A DNA stretch of 64,000 bases from UBA4085 sp964556755 (lineage in GTDB: Bacteria > Acidobacteriota > Aminicenantia > Aminicenantales > UBA4085): NCBI GenBank assembly GCA_964556755.1, contig CAZKXI010000002.1, positions 62,001 to 126,000 of the forward strand, written 5' to 3'. Shown here in pieces: positions 17,070-25,379 of the stretch (within the stretch, counting starts at the first letter, position 1; every line of letters starts with the position of its first letter). A program made the position numbers and the translations under genes. The notes beneath the pieces are model-generated. The model was not told where the DNA came from and made no database searches. It worked only from the letters and a program-made list of their open reading frames with translations.

Positions 17070-18533
17070 ATGCAGCTCGTTTCGCCCGAGTTTCTCCTCC
17101 TGTTCCTGCTGGTCGCAGCGGTCCAGCGGGCCCTTCCCCGCCGCTTTCGCTGGGTGGGGCTGTGCCTGACCGGCGGCGTCTTCTACTACGGCTTCGCCTC
17201 GGCCTGGCTCGCCCTCCTTCTCCTCATCATCCTCTTGGACTACGGGCTGGCCCTGAAGATCGAGAGGCGGCCCGCGGGACGGCGGCGCGGCTGGCTGACC
17301 GCGGCCGTGGGCTTGAACATCGGCGTTCTGGCCTTCTTCAAGCTCGGCCCCCTGACCGCGGCCGCCGAAGCCGCGGCCGCCCGGTTCCTGGGCCTGCGGG
17401 GGCCGGAGGCCGCCTGGGCCATGCCCTTGGGCCTGTCCTTCTTCATCTTCACCTCCGTCGGCTATCTCGTCGAGGTCAAGCGCGGCCGCATCCCGGCCGA
17501 GCGGCATCCGGGCTATCTGGCCGCCTATCTCCTCTACTTCCCCAAGCTGGCCCAAGGTCCAATCGAGCGCCCGCAGGACTTCCTCCCCCAGCTCCACCGC
17601 GGCCGGCCCCTTGCGGCCGGCGAGGCGGCCGAGGGACTGAGGCTGATCCTGATGGGCTGCTTCAAGAAGACCGTGATCGCCGACCGGCTGGGACTCTACG
17701 TCAACGTCGTCTTCGGCAACGAGCCTCTCCACAACGGCTCTTCCCTCCTGCTGGCCGTTGTCCTCTATGCCTTCCAGATCTACGCCGACTTCTCGGCCTA
17801 TACCGACCTGGCCCGGGGCCTGTCGCTCCTGCTCGGCCTCAGGCTGTCGCCCAACTTCCGCCAGCCCTACCTGGCCGTCTCGATCAAGGATTTCTGGTCC
17901 CGCTGGCACATGACCCTATCCACCTGGCTGCGCGACTACCTCTTCCTGCCTCTGAGCTTCGCCGTCTCCCGCAGGCTCCCCCGGCCGCGCTACCTCGGGC
18001 TGGCGGCCGAGAGATGGATCTACGCCGCGGCGACCGCGGCCACCTTCCTCGTCGCGGGAGCCTGGCACGGCGAAGGCTGGGGCTTCATCGTCTGGGGCCT
18101 GCTGTTCGGAGCCTACCTGATCGCCGCGAACGTCACGGCCCCGCTGCGCCGCCGCCTCGGGCGGCGGCTGGGGAGGGTCTGGACCTCGGCCACGGCTCGC
18201 TGGGTCCGGCGGGGCTGCGTCTTCGCCCTGGTCTCGTTCGCCTGGATCTTCTTCCGGGCCGGGAGCCTGCCGCGGAGCCTGGCCGTCATCCGCAAGATCC
18301 TCTTCAATCCGGGGCCGCTGTTTATCGACTCCCGGGCCTACCTGGCCTACTCCCTGCTGGCCGTCCTCTCGCTCTTCCTGATCGATCTGCGAGCCGAGGC
18401 CGCCGGGCCCGCGGCGCCTCTCGTCCCCTTCCGGCCGGCCTGGGCCCGGGTCCTGTCCTATGCCTTGATCCTGACCGCCATCCTGGCCGTCGGCGTCCTG
18501 GACGGCGGCCAGTTCATCTACTTCCAATTCTAG
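17070..18533 (+). CDS. MBOAT-family membrane O-acyltransferase (AlgI-like)
   Basis: A 487-residue integral membrane protein. It starts MQLVSPEFLLLFLLV, like AlgI/PatA-type MBOATs. Characteristic segments are YYGFASAWLALLLL near residue 28, PLGLSFFIFTSVGYLVEVKRG near 118, FPKLAQGPIERP near 155, SIKDFWSRWHMTLSTWLRDYLFLPL near 272 and GAWHGEGWGFIVWGLLFG near 330, whose His is the probable catalytic residue. MBOATs of this group move acyl (usually acetyl) groups across or onto extracytoplasmic polysaccharides. The next gene, 6 bp on, is an SGNH-like protein, the classic partner (compare AlgI with AlgX/AlgJ, DltB with DltD), so the pair likely O-acylates the glycan made by this cluster. Confidence 0.9.
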   Translation: MQLVSPEFLLLFLLVAAVQRALPRRFRWVGLCLTGGVFYYGFASAWLALLLLIILLDYGLALKIERRPAGRRRGWLTAAVGLNIGVLAFFKLGPLTAAAEAAAARFLGLRGPEAAWAMPLGLSFFIFTSVGYLVEVKRGRIPAERHPGYLAAYLLYFPKLAQGPIERPQDFLPQLHRGRPLAAGEAAEGLRLILMGCFKKTVIADRLGLYVNVVFGNEPLHNGSSLLLAVVLYAFQIYADFSAYTDLARGLSLLLGLRLSPNFRQPYLAVSIKDFWSRWHMTLSTWLRDYLFLPLSFAVSRRLPRPRYLGLAAERWIYAAATAATFLVAGAWHGEGWGFIVWGLLFGAYLIAANVTAPLRRRLGRRLGRVWTSATARWVRRGCVFALVSFAWIFFRAGSLPRSLAVIRKILFNPGPLFIDSRAYLAYSLLAVLSLFLIDLRAEAAGPAAPLVPFRPAWARVLSYALILTAILAVGVLDGGQFIYFQF

Positions 18534-18539
18534 TGCGCC

Positions 18540-19505
18540 ATGAAGACATCTTCTCCGACCGCCCGCCTCCTGGCCCGGATCGCCGCCGTCGCCCTGGCCG
18601 CCCTGGCCATGGATGCGGCCCTGGGGTCCGTCTTGCGGACGCTCTATTTCCGTCTCGACAACGGCAAGGCCTACCGGATCACCTACGCCCTGGAGGAAGC
18701 CGCCCCGCCTCTTTGGGTCATGGGATCATCGCGGGCCTACGTGCATTACAGGCCGGATATCCTTCAAGCCGGACTCGGCCTGGACGTCTTCAACGCCGGC
18801 CACGACGCGGCCGGCCTCCTCTATCAAAACGCCCTTCTGCGCGGCATACTGGCCCGCACCCGGCCGCGGCGCATCATCCTTGATTTCGATCCCGACGGCC
18901 TGGCCGCCGGCCCGCTCGGGTCCCAGGTCCTGTCGGCCCTCCTGCCCTACGAACGGGACCATCCCGAGATGCGGGCCATCCTCCGGCGGCGAAGCCCCGT
19001 TGAGGGGCTGAAGCTGCTGTCCCGGGTCTACCCCTTCAACTCCCAGATCGCATCCATCCTGCTGGCCCGCTGGGTTCCATGGAAGGACGACCGGGGATTC
19101 GTCGCTCTCGAGGGGAGCTGGGCGCGGCCTTTCGGGGATCCCCCCTCTTCCTACGGCCGGAGCCCCGATCCCGGGCTGATCGGCTCTTTCCGGGAGGTCG
19201 CGGCCTTGTGCCGCAAGAAAGGCGTCTCCCTGGCCGTCGTGGTGTCCCCGGTCGGATATCCTCTGCCCGGCGAGACGCCGTCGATGGCCGTCGCGAGGGG
19301 TATCTGCCGGCGCGAGGGGATCCCTTTTCTCGATCTCTCCCGCGATGGGCGGCTGGCCGGGCGGCCGGAGCTCTTCCACGATCCCGCTCATCTCAACGCC
19401 GACGGGGCGGCCCTCTTCTCCCGCATCCTCGTCGAGGCGCTCGCCCCGGTCTATCCGCCGGCTTCGGCCAGCCGGGCGAAGACCGTCGTCGCCTCCGGCA
19501 GATAG
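18540..19505 (+). CDS. Membrane-anchored SGNH-like acyltransferase partner of the MBOAT
   Basis: A 321-residue protein with one N-terminal membrane anchor (about residues 10-30) and an extracytoplasmic domain. WVMGSSRAYVHY near residue 59 is the block I serine motif in the variant GSSR form seen in AlgX/DltD-like proteins; FNAGHDAAG near 84 resembles the Asn/Gly blocks; ELFHDPAHLNADGAALFS near 276 gives the D-x2-H catalytic pair. This architecture completes O-acylation of exported polymers after acyl transfer by an MBOAT. It starts 6 bp after the MBOAT stop. The last 55 bp overlap the convergent SGNH hydrolase gene. Confidence 0.8.
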   Translation: MKTSSPTARLLARIAAVALAALAMDAALGSVLRTLYFRLDNGKAYRITYALEEAAPPLWVMGSSRAYVHYRPDILQAGLGLDVFNAGHDAAGLLYQNALLRGILARTRPRRIILDFDPDGLAAGPLGSQVLSALLPYERDHPEMRAILRRRSPVEGLKLLSRVYPFNSQIASILLARWVPWKDDRGFVALEGSWARPFGDPPSSYGRSPDPGLIGSFREVAALCRKKGVSLAVVVSPVGYPLPGETPSMAVARGICRREGIPFLDLSRDGRLAGRPELFHDPAHLNADGAALFSRILVEALAPVYPPASASRAKTVVASGR

Positions 19506-20365
19506 GGACAAAGGCCCCAGGCCCGCGCTTCCAGCTCGGCGCACCGACGGGCAGCCCGCCCGCCCGAGGCGGCAAACAGCCGGAGCGCTTCCCGGATCAG
19601 GCTCCGGGCTTCGGTCTCGGCCGCTCCGGCCCGGGGATCGCCCAGCTCCCGGGCGGCGACGCAGGCCGACAGGGCCCGGCCGATGAATTCCCCGATCATG
19701 GCGTTTCCGGCCGCGTCGGGATGGATGCCGTCGGCGGCGATAGCCCGGGGCCAATCCGGTCGGGCCTCCAGATGCCGGCGCAAGTCGATAAACGGCAAGT
19801 CCCGCTCGATGGCCAGCTTGCGCAGCCGGCCGTCGAGCTCGCTTTGAAGGTACCGGTTCGCCCCCCCCTGGGCGCGAAAGAGCCGATTCCGCCCGTACTC
19901 GTGACGGGCTTCGTCGATCGGGATCGTCGAGATGAGAGCCACGCGGGCCTCCGGCCGGGCGGCCGCGATCGCGTCCAGGAGACGGCGGATGTCGCGCTCG
20001 AAGCGGGCGGGATCGCCCTCCCCGGCATCGACCAGGCCATAGGCCAGGCTGATCCAGTCCCAGCCCTCTCTTTGGACGGCACGGCGCAGCCTCCGCAGGG
20101 CCCGGCCGGCCGTCTCCCGGCCGCGGCCCTGGTTGACGACCGTCCAGGATGCCCGCCCCGCCGCTTGCCGGTCCAGCGCCCGCCGGGTGAGATCAGGGAC
20201 CGTCGCCCCGGGCGCGGCCGAGGCGGACTGAGTGACCGAATCGCCGAACATGGCCAGCCGCAGGGGATGCGCGGCCGGAGACGGAGCGGGCCCGGTCCAA
20301 ATCCATCCGGTCAAGGCCAGGGCCCAAGCCCCGGCCCGGCCCCACGCTCGCGCCCGACGCCTCAT
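19451..20365 (-). CDS. SGNH/GDSL hydrolase, exported
   Basis: A 304-residue protein with a basic N-terminus and signal peptide (about residues 1-32). LAMFGDSVTQSAS near residue 37 is GDSL block I with the catalytic Ser; the Asn/Gly blocks are less clear (VVNQGRGRET near 76); AADGIHPDAAGNAMIGE near 208 supplies the Asp-x2-His pair. SGNH hydrolases are serine esterases acting on acetyl or acyl esters, including polysaccharide acetyl groups; an esterase acting on the glycan of the adjacent cluster is plausible but unproven. A GAGGAG ribosome site lies upstream of the ATG. It overlaps the 3' end of the opposite SGNH-like gene by 55 bp. Confidence 0.8.
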   Translation of the reverse strand: MRRRARAWGRAGAWALALTGWIWTGPAPSPAAHPLRLAMFGDSVTQSASAAPGATVPDLTRRALDRQAAGRASWTVVNQGRGRETAGRALRRLRRAVQREGWDWISLAYGLVDAGEGDPARFERDIRRLLDAIAAARPEARVALISTIPIDEARHEYGRNRLFRAQGGANRYLQSELDGRLRKLAIERDLPFIDLRRHLEARPDWPRAIAADGIHPDAAGNAMIGEFIGRALSACVAARELGDPRAGAAETEARSLIREALRLFAASGGRAARRCAELEARAWGLCPYLPEATTVFARLAEAGG

Positions 20366-20389
20366 GCCGAATCCGTCTCCTCGTCAGCG

Positions 20390-20418
20390 ATTATGGCATG
20401 GCTTCGGGCCGCGGACAA
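20390..20418 (-). promoter_or_regulatory. sigma70-type promoter for the SGNH hydrolase
   Basis: On the minus strand, TTGTCC (20418-20413), a 17-bp spacer and CATAAT (20395-20390); back to back with the por promoter. Confidence 0.45.
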
Positions 20419-20444
20419 ACGGGGCCGCCCGGGGCCGCCCGCGC

Positions 20445-20473
20445 TTGACAGCCCCGCCGCCTGGACCTACACT
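20445..20473 (+). promoter_or_regulatory. sigma70-type promoter for the 2-oxoacid oxidoreductase operon
   Basis: TTGACA (20445-20450), a 17-bp spacer and TACACT (20468-20473), close to consensus. The leader to the ATG at 20543 is about 60 nt and ends in an AAAGGAG ribosome site. Confidence 0.65.
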
Positions 20474-20542
20474 ATGCCTTAAAACTCCCCGTTTGACCCC
20501 CCGCGGGGAGACGCCTCATCGCACGTCAGGAAAGGAGCCGTC

Positions 20543-21085
20543 ATGATCGAGATCCGATTCCACGGGCGGGGCGGCCAGGGGACCGTTGTCGCCTCCAAGA
20601 TCCTGGCCGACGCCATCGCCAAGGAAGACAACTGGGTCCAAGCCTACCCCGAGTTCGGCGTCGAGCGCCGGGGCTCTCCCGTCGTCGCCTTCATCCGCAT
20701 CGACGACAAGCCGATCTACGACAAGAGCCGCATCTACACGCCGGACCACGTCGTCGTCGTCGATCCCACCCTGGTCGAGGCCGTCGACATCACGGTCGGC
20801 CTCAAGCCCGGCGGCACGATCATCATCAACAGCGACCGCGGGCCCGAGCACTTCGCCTTCGGCGACCGCTTCAAGGTCCGGACGGTGGACGCCACCGCCA
20901 TCGCAGTCAAGCACCGGCTGGGCAGCCTGGCCGCCCCCATCGTCAACACGGCCATCGTCGGCGCCGTGGTCAAGATCCTCGGCCTGACCCGGCTGGAGTC
21001 CCTGACCCAGGCCATCCGGGACGGGATCTCGATCAAGCCCGAGGACAACGTCAAGGCGGCCGAGGAAGCCTTCGCCAGCGCCTAA
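20543..21085 (+). CDS. porG: 2-oxoacid:ferredoxin oxidoreductase, gamma subunit
   Basis: A 180-residue protein typical of the gamma subunit of pyruvate/ketoisovalerate:ferredoxin oxidoreductases: EIRFHGRGGQGTVVASKIL at the N-terminus, a YPEFGVERRGSPVVAFIR core near residue 36 and an NTAIVGAVVKIL segment near 136. It is one of four subunits of a cytoplasmic CoA-, TPP- and FeS-dependent enzyme that oxidises 2-oxoacids and reduces ferredoxin, or works in reverse. First gene of a four-gene operon with its own near-consensus promoter; the delta gene follows after 10 bp. Substrate (pyruvate versus branched-chain oxoacids) cannot be read from sequence. Confidence 0.9.
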   Translation: MIEIRFHGRGGQGTVVASKILADAIAKEDNWVQAYPEFGVERRGSPVVAFIRIDDKPIYDKSRIYTPDHVVVVDPTLVEAVDITVGLKPGGTIIINSDRGPEHFAFGDRFKVRTVDATAIAVKHRLGSLAAPIVNTAIVGAVVKILGLTRLESLTQAIRDGISIKPEDNVKAAEEAFASA

Positions 21086-21095
21086 GGAGCCCGAC

Positions 21096-21392
21096 ATGCG
21101 AGAGAAGAAAGCCAAGAAGATCGTCTTCGCCTCGGCCGAGGAGATGCCGCTGATGATCGCCTCCGTCGGCAGCCAGACCCACAACCTGACCGGGGCCTGG
21201 CGGAACATCCGGCCCGAGATCCGCCTGGAGGACTGCATCCAGTGCGGCATCTGCTGGAAGTTCTGCCCCGAGCCCTCGATCGACGTCGTCGACGAGTGGC
21301 CGGTCATCGACTACGACTACTGCAAGGGCTGCGGCATCTGCGCCGAGGAATGCCCGGCCAAGTGCATCGTCATGGTGGAGGAGCGGAAGTGA
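21096..21392 (+). CDS. porD: 2-oxoacid:ferredoxin oxidoreductase, delta (ferredoxin) subunit
   Basis: A 98-residue protein with two [4Fe-4S] motifs: CIQCGICWKFCPEP near residue 47 and CKGCGICAEECPAKC near 76. This is the delta subunit that passes electrons from the catalytic alpha/beta pair to soluble ferredoxin. Its N-terminal 40 residues match the short extension common to PorD/VorD. The stop codon overlaps the GTG start of the alpha subunit (GTGA), consistent with coupled translation and fixed stoichiometry. Confidence 0.92.
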   Translation: MREKKAKKIVFASAEEMPLMIASVGSQTHNLTGAWRNIRPEIRLEDCIQCGICWKFCPEPSIDVVDEWPVIDYDYCKGCGICAEECPAKCIVMVEERK

Positions 21393-22543
21393 AAAAAGTC
21401 ATTATGGGCAACCACGCGCTGTCCTACGGCGCGATGCTGGGGCGGTCCCAGGTCATCTCGGCCTACCCCATCACTCCCCAGACCCAGGTCGTCGAGCTGC
21501 TGTCGGAGATGTGCGCCGACGGGACTCTGGCCGCGGAGTTCATCAAGGTCGAGTCCGAGCACTCGGCTATGGCCTCCTGCATCGGGGCCTCGGTGGCCGG
21601 GGCCCGGGCCTTCACCGCGACGTCGGCCCAAGGCCTGGCCCTGATGCACGAGATGCTGCACTGGGCCGCCGGCGGCCGCCATCCCATCGTCATGGGCAAC
21701 ATCAACCGGTCCATGGCTCCCGGCTGGTCGATCTGGACCGATCAGAATGACAGCCTGTCCCAGCGCGACACCGGCTGGATGCAGTTTTACTGCGCCTCCA
21801 ACCAGGAGGTCCTGGACACAGTCCTTCAAGCCTTCAAGGTCTCGGAGCGGCTGATGATCCCGTCCATGGTCATCCTGGACGCCTTCGCCCTGTCCCACAC
21901 CTACGAGGTCGTGGACGTCCCCGATCAAGCCCTGGTCGACAAATACCTGCCGCCCTTCAAGCCCGAGATCAAGCTGACTCCATCCGATCCCCGGGCCTTC
22001 GGCGGGCTGACCGGCTCGGAGCACTACATGGAGCTGCGCTACCGGCTCCAGAAGGACATGGAGAAGGCCCCCAGCGTCATCGAGGAGACCGGCCGGGAGT
22101 ACGAGGCGCTCTTCGGGCGCCGCCTGGGCCTGGTCGACGCCTACCTCTGCGACGACGCGGAATTCGTCTTCGTCACGTCCGGCACGGCCGGCTACACGGC
22201 CCGCGGCGCGGTCGACGAGCTTCGCAAGTCCGGCCTCAAGGCCGGCAACCTGAGAATCAAGGTCTTCCGGCCCTTCCCCTTCGCCGAGGTTCGAAGCATC
22301 CTCGGGAAGGTCAAGAAGGCGGCCGTCGTCGACCGGAACTGCTCCTACGGCGCCCACGGCATCTTCTACCAGGAGCTGAAGTCCGCCCTCTACGGCGAAG
22401 CCGGCATGCCCCCCGTCTTCGGCTACATCGCCGGGCTAGGCGGACGCGACATCACCTTGGACTCGTTCAAGGAAGTCGCCGCCCACGCCATGGCCAAGGA
22501 CCGCGCGGACGAGGAGATCGTCTGGATCGGAGTCAAGAAATGA
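21389..22543 (+). CDS. porA: 2-oxoacid:ferredoxin oxidoreductase, alpha subunit
   Basis: A 384-residue protein starting at GTG 21389, overlapping porD by 4 bp; an ATG at 21404 would skip only five residues. SAYPITPQTQVVELL near residue 24 is the hallmark of the alpha subunit (pyrimidine side of TPP and 2-oxoacid contact). FIKVESEHSAMASCIGASVAGARAFT near 52 and SAQGLALMHEMLHWAAGGRHPIV near 78 follow family order. The C-terminal domain (VFVTSGTAGYTARGAVDEL near 256) is the transketolase C-like domain. The enzyme cleaves 2-oxoacids with CoA to acyl-CoA and CO2. It ends in an ATGA overlap with the beta gene. Confidence 0.93.
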   Translation: MKKVIMGNHALSYGAMLGRSQVISAYPITPQTQVVELLSEMCADGTLAAEFIKVESEHSAMASCIGASVAGARAFTATSAQGLALMHEMLHWAAGGRHPIVMGNINRSMAPGWSIWTDQNDSLSQRDTGWMQFYCASNQEVLDTVLQAFKVSERLMIPSMVILDAFALSHTYEVVDVPDQALVDKYLPPFKPEIKLTPSDPRAFGGLTGSEHYMELRYRLQKDMEKAPSVIEETGREYEALFGRRLGLVDAYLCDDAEFVFVTSGTAGYTARGAVDELRKSGLKAGNLRIKVFRPFPFAEVRSILGKVKKAAVVDRNCSYGAHGIFYQELKSALYGEAGMPPVFGYIAGLGGRDITLDSFKEVAAHAMAKDRADEEIVWIGVKK

Positions 22544-23448
22544 GCCAAGAAGCCAAGAAGAAGAAGAGATTCACCCTGACCCTGCCGGCCGAGGAGCTGA
22601 TGGCCTGCGGCCACCTGGCCTGCCAGGGCTGCGGGGCCACGCTGGCCATGCGCTACTTCCTCAAGGGCCTGGGCCAGAAGACGGCCCTGTGCATCCCGGC
22701 CTGCTGCTGGGCGGTCATCGACGGGCCCTACCCCTACTCCTCGATGGACGTGCCCATCTACCACTGCGCCTTCGAGACGGCCGCCTCCACGGCCACCGGC
22801 GTCAAGGCCGGCCTGGAGGCGATCGGGGACACCGAGACGACCGTGGTCGCCTGGGGCGGCGACGGCGGCACCTTCGACATCGGCATCCAGGCCCTCTCGG
22901 GCGCGGCCGAGCGCAATGACGACATCATCTACGTCTGCTACGACAACGAAGCCTACATGAACACAGGAATCCAGAGAAGCTCGGCCACGCCGCACGGAGC
23001 CTGGACGACCACGACCCCGGTCAAGCATTTCAAGAAGCGGCCCAAGAAGGACATCGACGCCATCATGGCCGCCCATCGCATCCCCTACCAGGCCACGGCA
23101 TCCATCGCCTACCCCGAGGACCTGCTCAAGAAGGTCAAGAAGGCTAAGGAGATCAAGGGCACCCGCTTCTTTCACATTTACGCCCCCTGCCCGACCGGCT
23201 GGAAGAGCCGTCCCGAGGACGCCGTCAAGCTGGCCCGCATGGTCGTCCAGAACGGCCTCTTCCCCGTCTACGAGGTCGAAAACGGCGAGAAGTACACCCA
23301 AACCATCAAGGTCAAGGAGCGCAAGCCGATCGACGACTACATCAAGCTCCAGGGCCGCTTCCGGCACCTGAAGCCCGAGAACATCGCGGCCATCCAGGCC
23401 GACGTCGACCGGGAGTGGGAGCGCCTGCAGAAGAAGTTCCAGGGCTGA
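22540..23448 (+). CDS. porB: 2-oxoacid:ferredoxin oxidoreductase, beta subunit
   Basis: A 302-residue beta subunit. CGHLACQGCGATLAMRYF near residue 22 holds cysteines of the cluster motif. GGDGGTFDIGIQALSGAAERND near 105 through CYDNEAYMNTGIQRS near 130 is the TPP diphosphate/Mg motif (GDG...N-x-A), and SATPHGAWTTTTP near 146 completes the family pattern. It binds TPP and the proximal FeS cluster. The C-terminal region (KPIDDYIKLQGRFRHL) resembles pyruvate synthases more than indolepyruvate enzymes, though I would not exclude ketoisovalerate. Last gene of the operon; a strong terminator follows. Confidence 0.93.
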   Translation: MSQEAKKKKRFTLTLPAEELMACGHLACQGCGATLAMRYFLKGLGQKTALCIPACCWAVIDGPYPYSSMDVPIYHCAFETAASTATGVKAGLEAIGDTETTVVAWGGDGGTFDIGIQALSGAAERNDDIIYVCYDNEAYMNTGIQRSSATPHGAWTTTTPVKHFKKRPKKDIDAIMAAHRIPYQATASIAYPEDLLKKVKKAKEIKGTRFFHIYAPCPTGWKSRPEDAVKLARMVVQNGLFPVYEVENGEKYTQTIKVKERKPIDDYIKLQGRFRHLKPENIAAIQADVDREWERLQKKFQG

Positions 23449-23470
23449 TTTCCGGCCCGCCCGCCTCACC

Positions 23471-23501
23471 AGCCGCCCTCCCCGCGGGGGCGGCTTTTTT
23501 T
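23471..23501 (+). terminator. Rho-independent terminator of the por operon
   Basis: AGCCGCCC (23471-23478) pairs perfectly with GGGCGGCT (23488-23495), followed by a run of T to 23501; 23 bp after the porB stop. Confidence 0.85.
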
Positions 23502-23513
23502 ATCTCCGACTAC

Positions 23514-23541
23514 TTGCATTTGGGACTCGAGTGCGTATAAT
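23514..23541 (+). promoter_or_regulatory. Promoter for the TlpA-like gene
   Basis: TTGCAT (23514-23519), a 16-bp spacer and a perfect TATAAT (23536-23541), followed by an AAGGAG ribosome site 7 nt before the ATG at 23572. Confidence 0.6.
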
Positions 23542-23571
23542 ATAAGATGATCTATATATAAGGAGTTCGAC

Positions 23572-24075
23572 ATGAAGAAGACTTCCGGATTCATAGCCCT
23601 GGCGGCTCTGACCGTTCTGTCTCTGATCGCTCCGCTCGCCGGCGCCCAGGCCGTCTATCCGCCCGCGCCGGCCTTCAAGGCTCAGGACGTCACGGGACGC
23701 ATGATCGATTCGGCCGCCCTCAAGGGCAAGGTGGTGGTCGTCAACTTCTGGGCCACCTGGTGCCCCCCCTGCCGGGAGGAGATCCCGGACTTCGTAGCCT
23801 TTTACGAGGCCAACAAGGCGAAAGGCGCGGAGATCGTGGGCTTTTCTGTCGACGAGAGGCCGGCCGCGGACATCAAGGCCTTCGCCGCCCAGAACAAGAT
23901 GACCTACCCGGTCATCATGGCCGACATGAAGACGGTTAAGGCTTTTGCCCCCGGCAATTACATCCCGACGACCTTTATCGTCGACAAGAAGGGCCTGGTT
24001 CGCCATAAGCAAGTCGGAGCCGTGGACCGCAAGACCTTGGAGGACTGGCTCCGCAAGCTCCTGGCCGAGAAGTGA
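23572..24075 (+). CDS. TlpA/ResA-like periplasmic thioredoxin-fold protein
   Basis: A 167-residue protein with a signal peptide (MKKTSG... to AGA-QA, about 26 residues). VVVNFWATWCPPCREEIPDF near residue 57 has the WCPPC redox active site of the TlpA/ResA group; FSVDERPAADIKAFAAQN near 90 and the cis-Pro region NYIPTTFIVDKKG near 130 complete the thioredoxin fold. Such proteins reduce disulfides in exported proteins, often apocytochrome c, or defend against peroxide. No cytochrome maturation genes are adjacent. It has its own promoter with a perfect TATAAT and its own ribosome site, so it is independent of the por operon. Confidence 0.92.
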   Translation: MKKTSGFIALAALTVLSLIAPLAGAQAVYPPAPAFKAQDVTGRMIDSAALKGKVVVVNFWATWCPPCREEIPDFVAFYEANKAKGAEIVGFSVDERPAADIKAFAAQNKMTYPVIMADMKTVKAFAPGNYIPTTFIVDKKGLVRHKQVGAVDRKTLEDWLRKLLAEK

Positions 24076-24087
24076 TCCGGACCGAGT

Positions 24088-24121
24088 CCCGCCGGCCTCG
24101 TTGCCAAAGCGGGCCGGCGGG
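24088..24121. repeat. 10-bp inverted repeat spanning the -35 region
   Basis: CCCGCCGGCC (24088-24097) and GGCCGGCGGG (24112-24121) are perfect complements separated by 14 nt. No T-run follows, so a terminator for the thioredoxin gene is not clear; an operator over the promoter is the alternative. Confidence 0.5.
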
Positions 24122-24129
24122 GATACAAT
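24101..24129 (+). promoter_or_regulatory. sigma70-type promoter, probably leaderless transcript
   Basis: TTGCCA (24101-24106), a 17-bp spacer and TACAAT (24124-24129), only 9 nt before the ATG at 24139. The -35 lies inside the loop of the inverted repeat 24088-24121. Confidence 0.55.
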
Positions 24130-24138
24130 CGCGGCGCC

Positions 24139-25377
24139 ATGCCCGGCCGTAACACGGCGGCCTTCGCCTTCGCCATTCTCCTGGCCTTCGCGCCGCCTTT
24201 TGCTGCAGGCCAGATTCGGCTCGGCCAGTACGAGGATGAAGCGCCCCTTCGGACCTGGAACGCCTTCCCGGCCGCCTCCGCGGCGGGTCTGGGGCGCGGC
24301 ACGGTCGCCTTGGCTTGGGCCGACGGCTCTTTTTCGGCCTGGTCGAACCCCGCGCTTCTGACGTCTCTGACCCGCCCGTCCCTGTCGCTCTCCGCCTCCA
24401 TCGAGCTGGCCCAGTGCGAGCGGTTCTCCCTGGTCAACACGGGTGTCGTCAGCTCCGAGTCGCCCCTTTGGGCCCAGGCCTTCCTTCCCGACGGCCTGGC
24501 GGCCGGGGCCCTCTGGAAAGGCTGGGCGCTGGCGGCCGCGGTCGGAGCCTGGGAGTCCTACGCGCGGCCCGAAGTCTTGATCGATCGGACGGCCGGCGGC
24601 CGGAGCCTCTATGGCTTTGAATTCACCCAGAGCGGGCGCCTCTGGGCCGGGACCCTGGCCGCCGCCCGAAGGCTCGGATCGAGGCTCAGCCTGGGCCTTT
24701 CGCTGCATGCGCTGTGGGGAGGGTGGCAGCGGGGCTACGTCGAGTCCTGGCGAAGCGAGGGATTCGAGCTTCGCGACGAAAGGTCGATGACCTTCCGCGG
24801 CTTCGTCCCCCAAGCGGGAATCTCCTGGGAGGCCACCGGCCGGTGGACCCTGGGAGCCACGCTCCGCGGGCCCTGGGACAAGAGAGCCCGGACCGAGAGC
24901 TTGGCGTCGTTTGCCGCCGAGGGCCGCCCGGCTGTCTCGATCTCCGCCGGGTCCCAAGACGACGGCTTCGCCCAGCCCTGGGTCGCCGGGCTCGGCGCGG
25001 CTTTCCGCCCGTCGCCCGATTGGACGCTGGCCGCCGACGCGATCTGGCTCGGCTGGTCCGCCTACTCGGCCCGCGTCTTCGGGGAGGATCCAAGCCGCGA
25101 CTTCAAGGACGTCGTCCGCCTCTCTTTGGGCGGCGAGATGCGGAGCACCGTCCGCCTCTTCGGCCGCCGCTTCGACTATCCGCTGCGCCTGGGGTTTGTC
25201 TATGATCCCCAGCCGATGCGCGACCCCCGCTCCGCCTATCTCGTCCTGGCGTTCGGCTCGGGATTGGGCTGGGGAAAGGTCAGGATCGATCTCGGCGCGC
25301 AGATCGGCCGGGAAGGCGGGAGCGGCTCCGGATTGACGGCCCGACGGGTCGGGCTGAGCTTGTCCGTCGAGATCTAA
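24139..25377 (+). CDS. Outer-membrane beta-barrel protein (FadL/OmpP1-like)
   Basis: A 412-residue protein with a signal peptide (about residues 1-24, ending AAG-Q). The mature N-terminus has LGRGTVALAWADGSFSAWSNPALLTSL, the small-residue then NPA pattern seen near the N-terminus of FadL/OmpP1/UPF0164-type outer-membrane proteins. The remainder is built of repeated amphipathic strands (LSLGLSLHALWGGW, WTLGATLRGPW, WTLAADAIWLGW, LSLGGEMR, YPLRLGFVYDP) and ends with a typical closing strand (RVGLSLSVEI). It probably forms a channel for hydrophobic compounds or is a family relative without known function. The carboxypeptidase gene follows after 2 bp. Confidence 0.78.
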   Translation: MPGRNTAAFAFAILLAFAPPFAAGQIRLGQYEDEAPLRTWNAFPAASAAGLGRGTVALAWADGSFSAWSNPALLTSLTRPSLSLSASIELAQCERFSLVNTGVVSSESPLWAQAFLPDGLAAGALWKGWALAAAVGAWESYARPEVLIDRTAGGRSLYGFEFTQSGRLWAGTLAAARRLGSRLSLGLSLHALWGGWQRGYVESWRSEGFELRDERSMTFRGFVPQAGISWEATGRWTLGATLRGPWDKRARTESLASFAAEGRPAVSISAGSQDDGFAQPWVAGLGAAFRPSPDWTLAADAIWLGWSAYSARVFGEDPSRDFKDVVRLSLGGEMRSTVRLFGRRFDYPLRLGFVYDPQPMRDPRSAYLVLAFGSGLGWGKVRIDLGAQIGREGGSGSGLTARRVGLSLSVEI

Positions 25378-25379
25378 GA

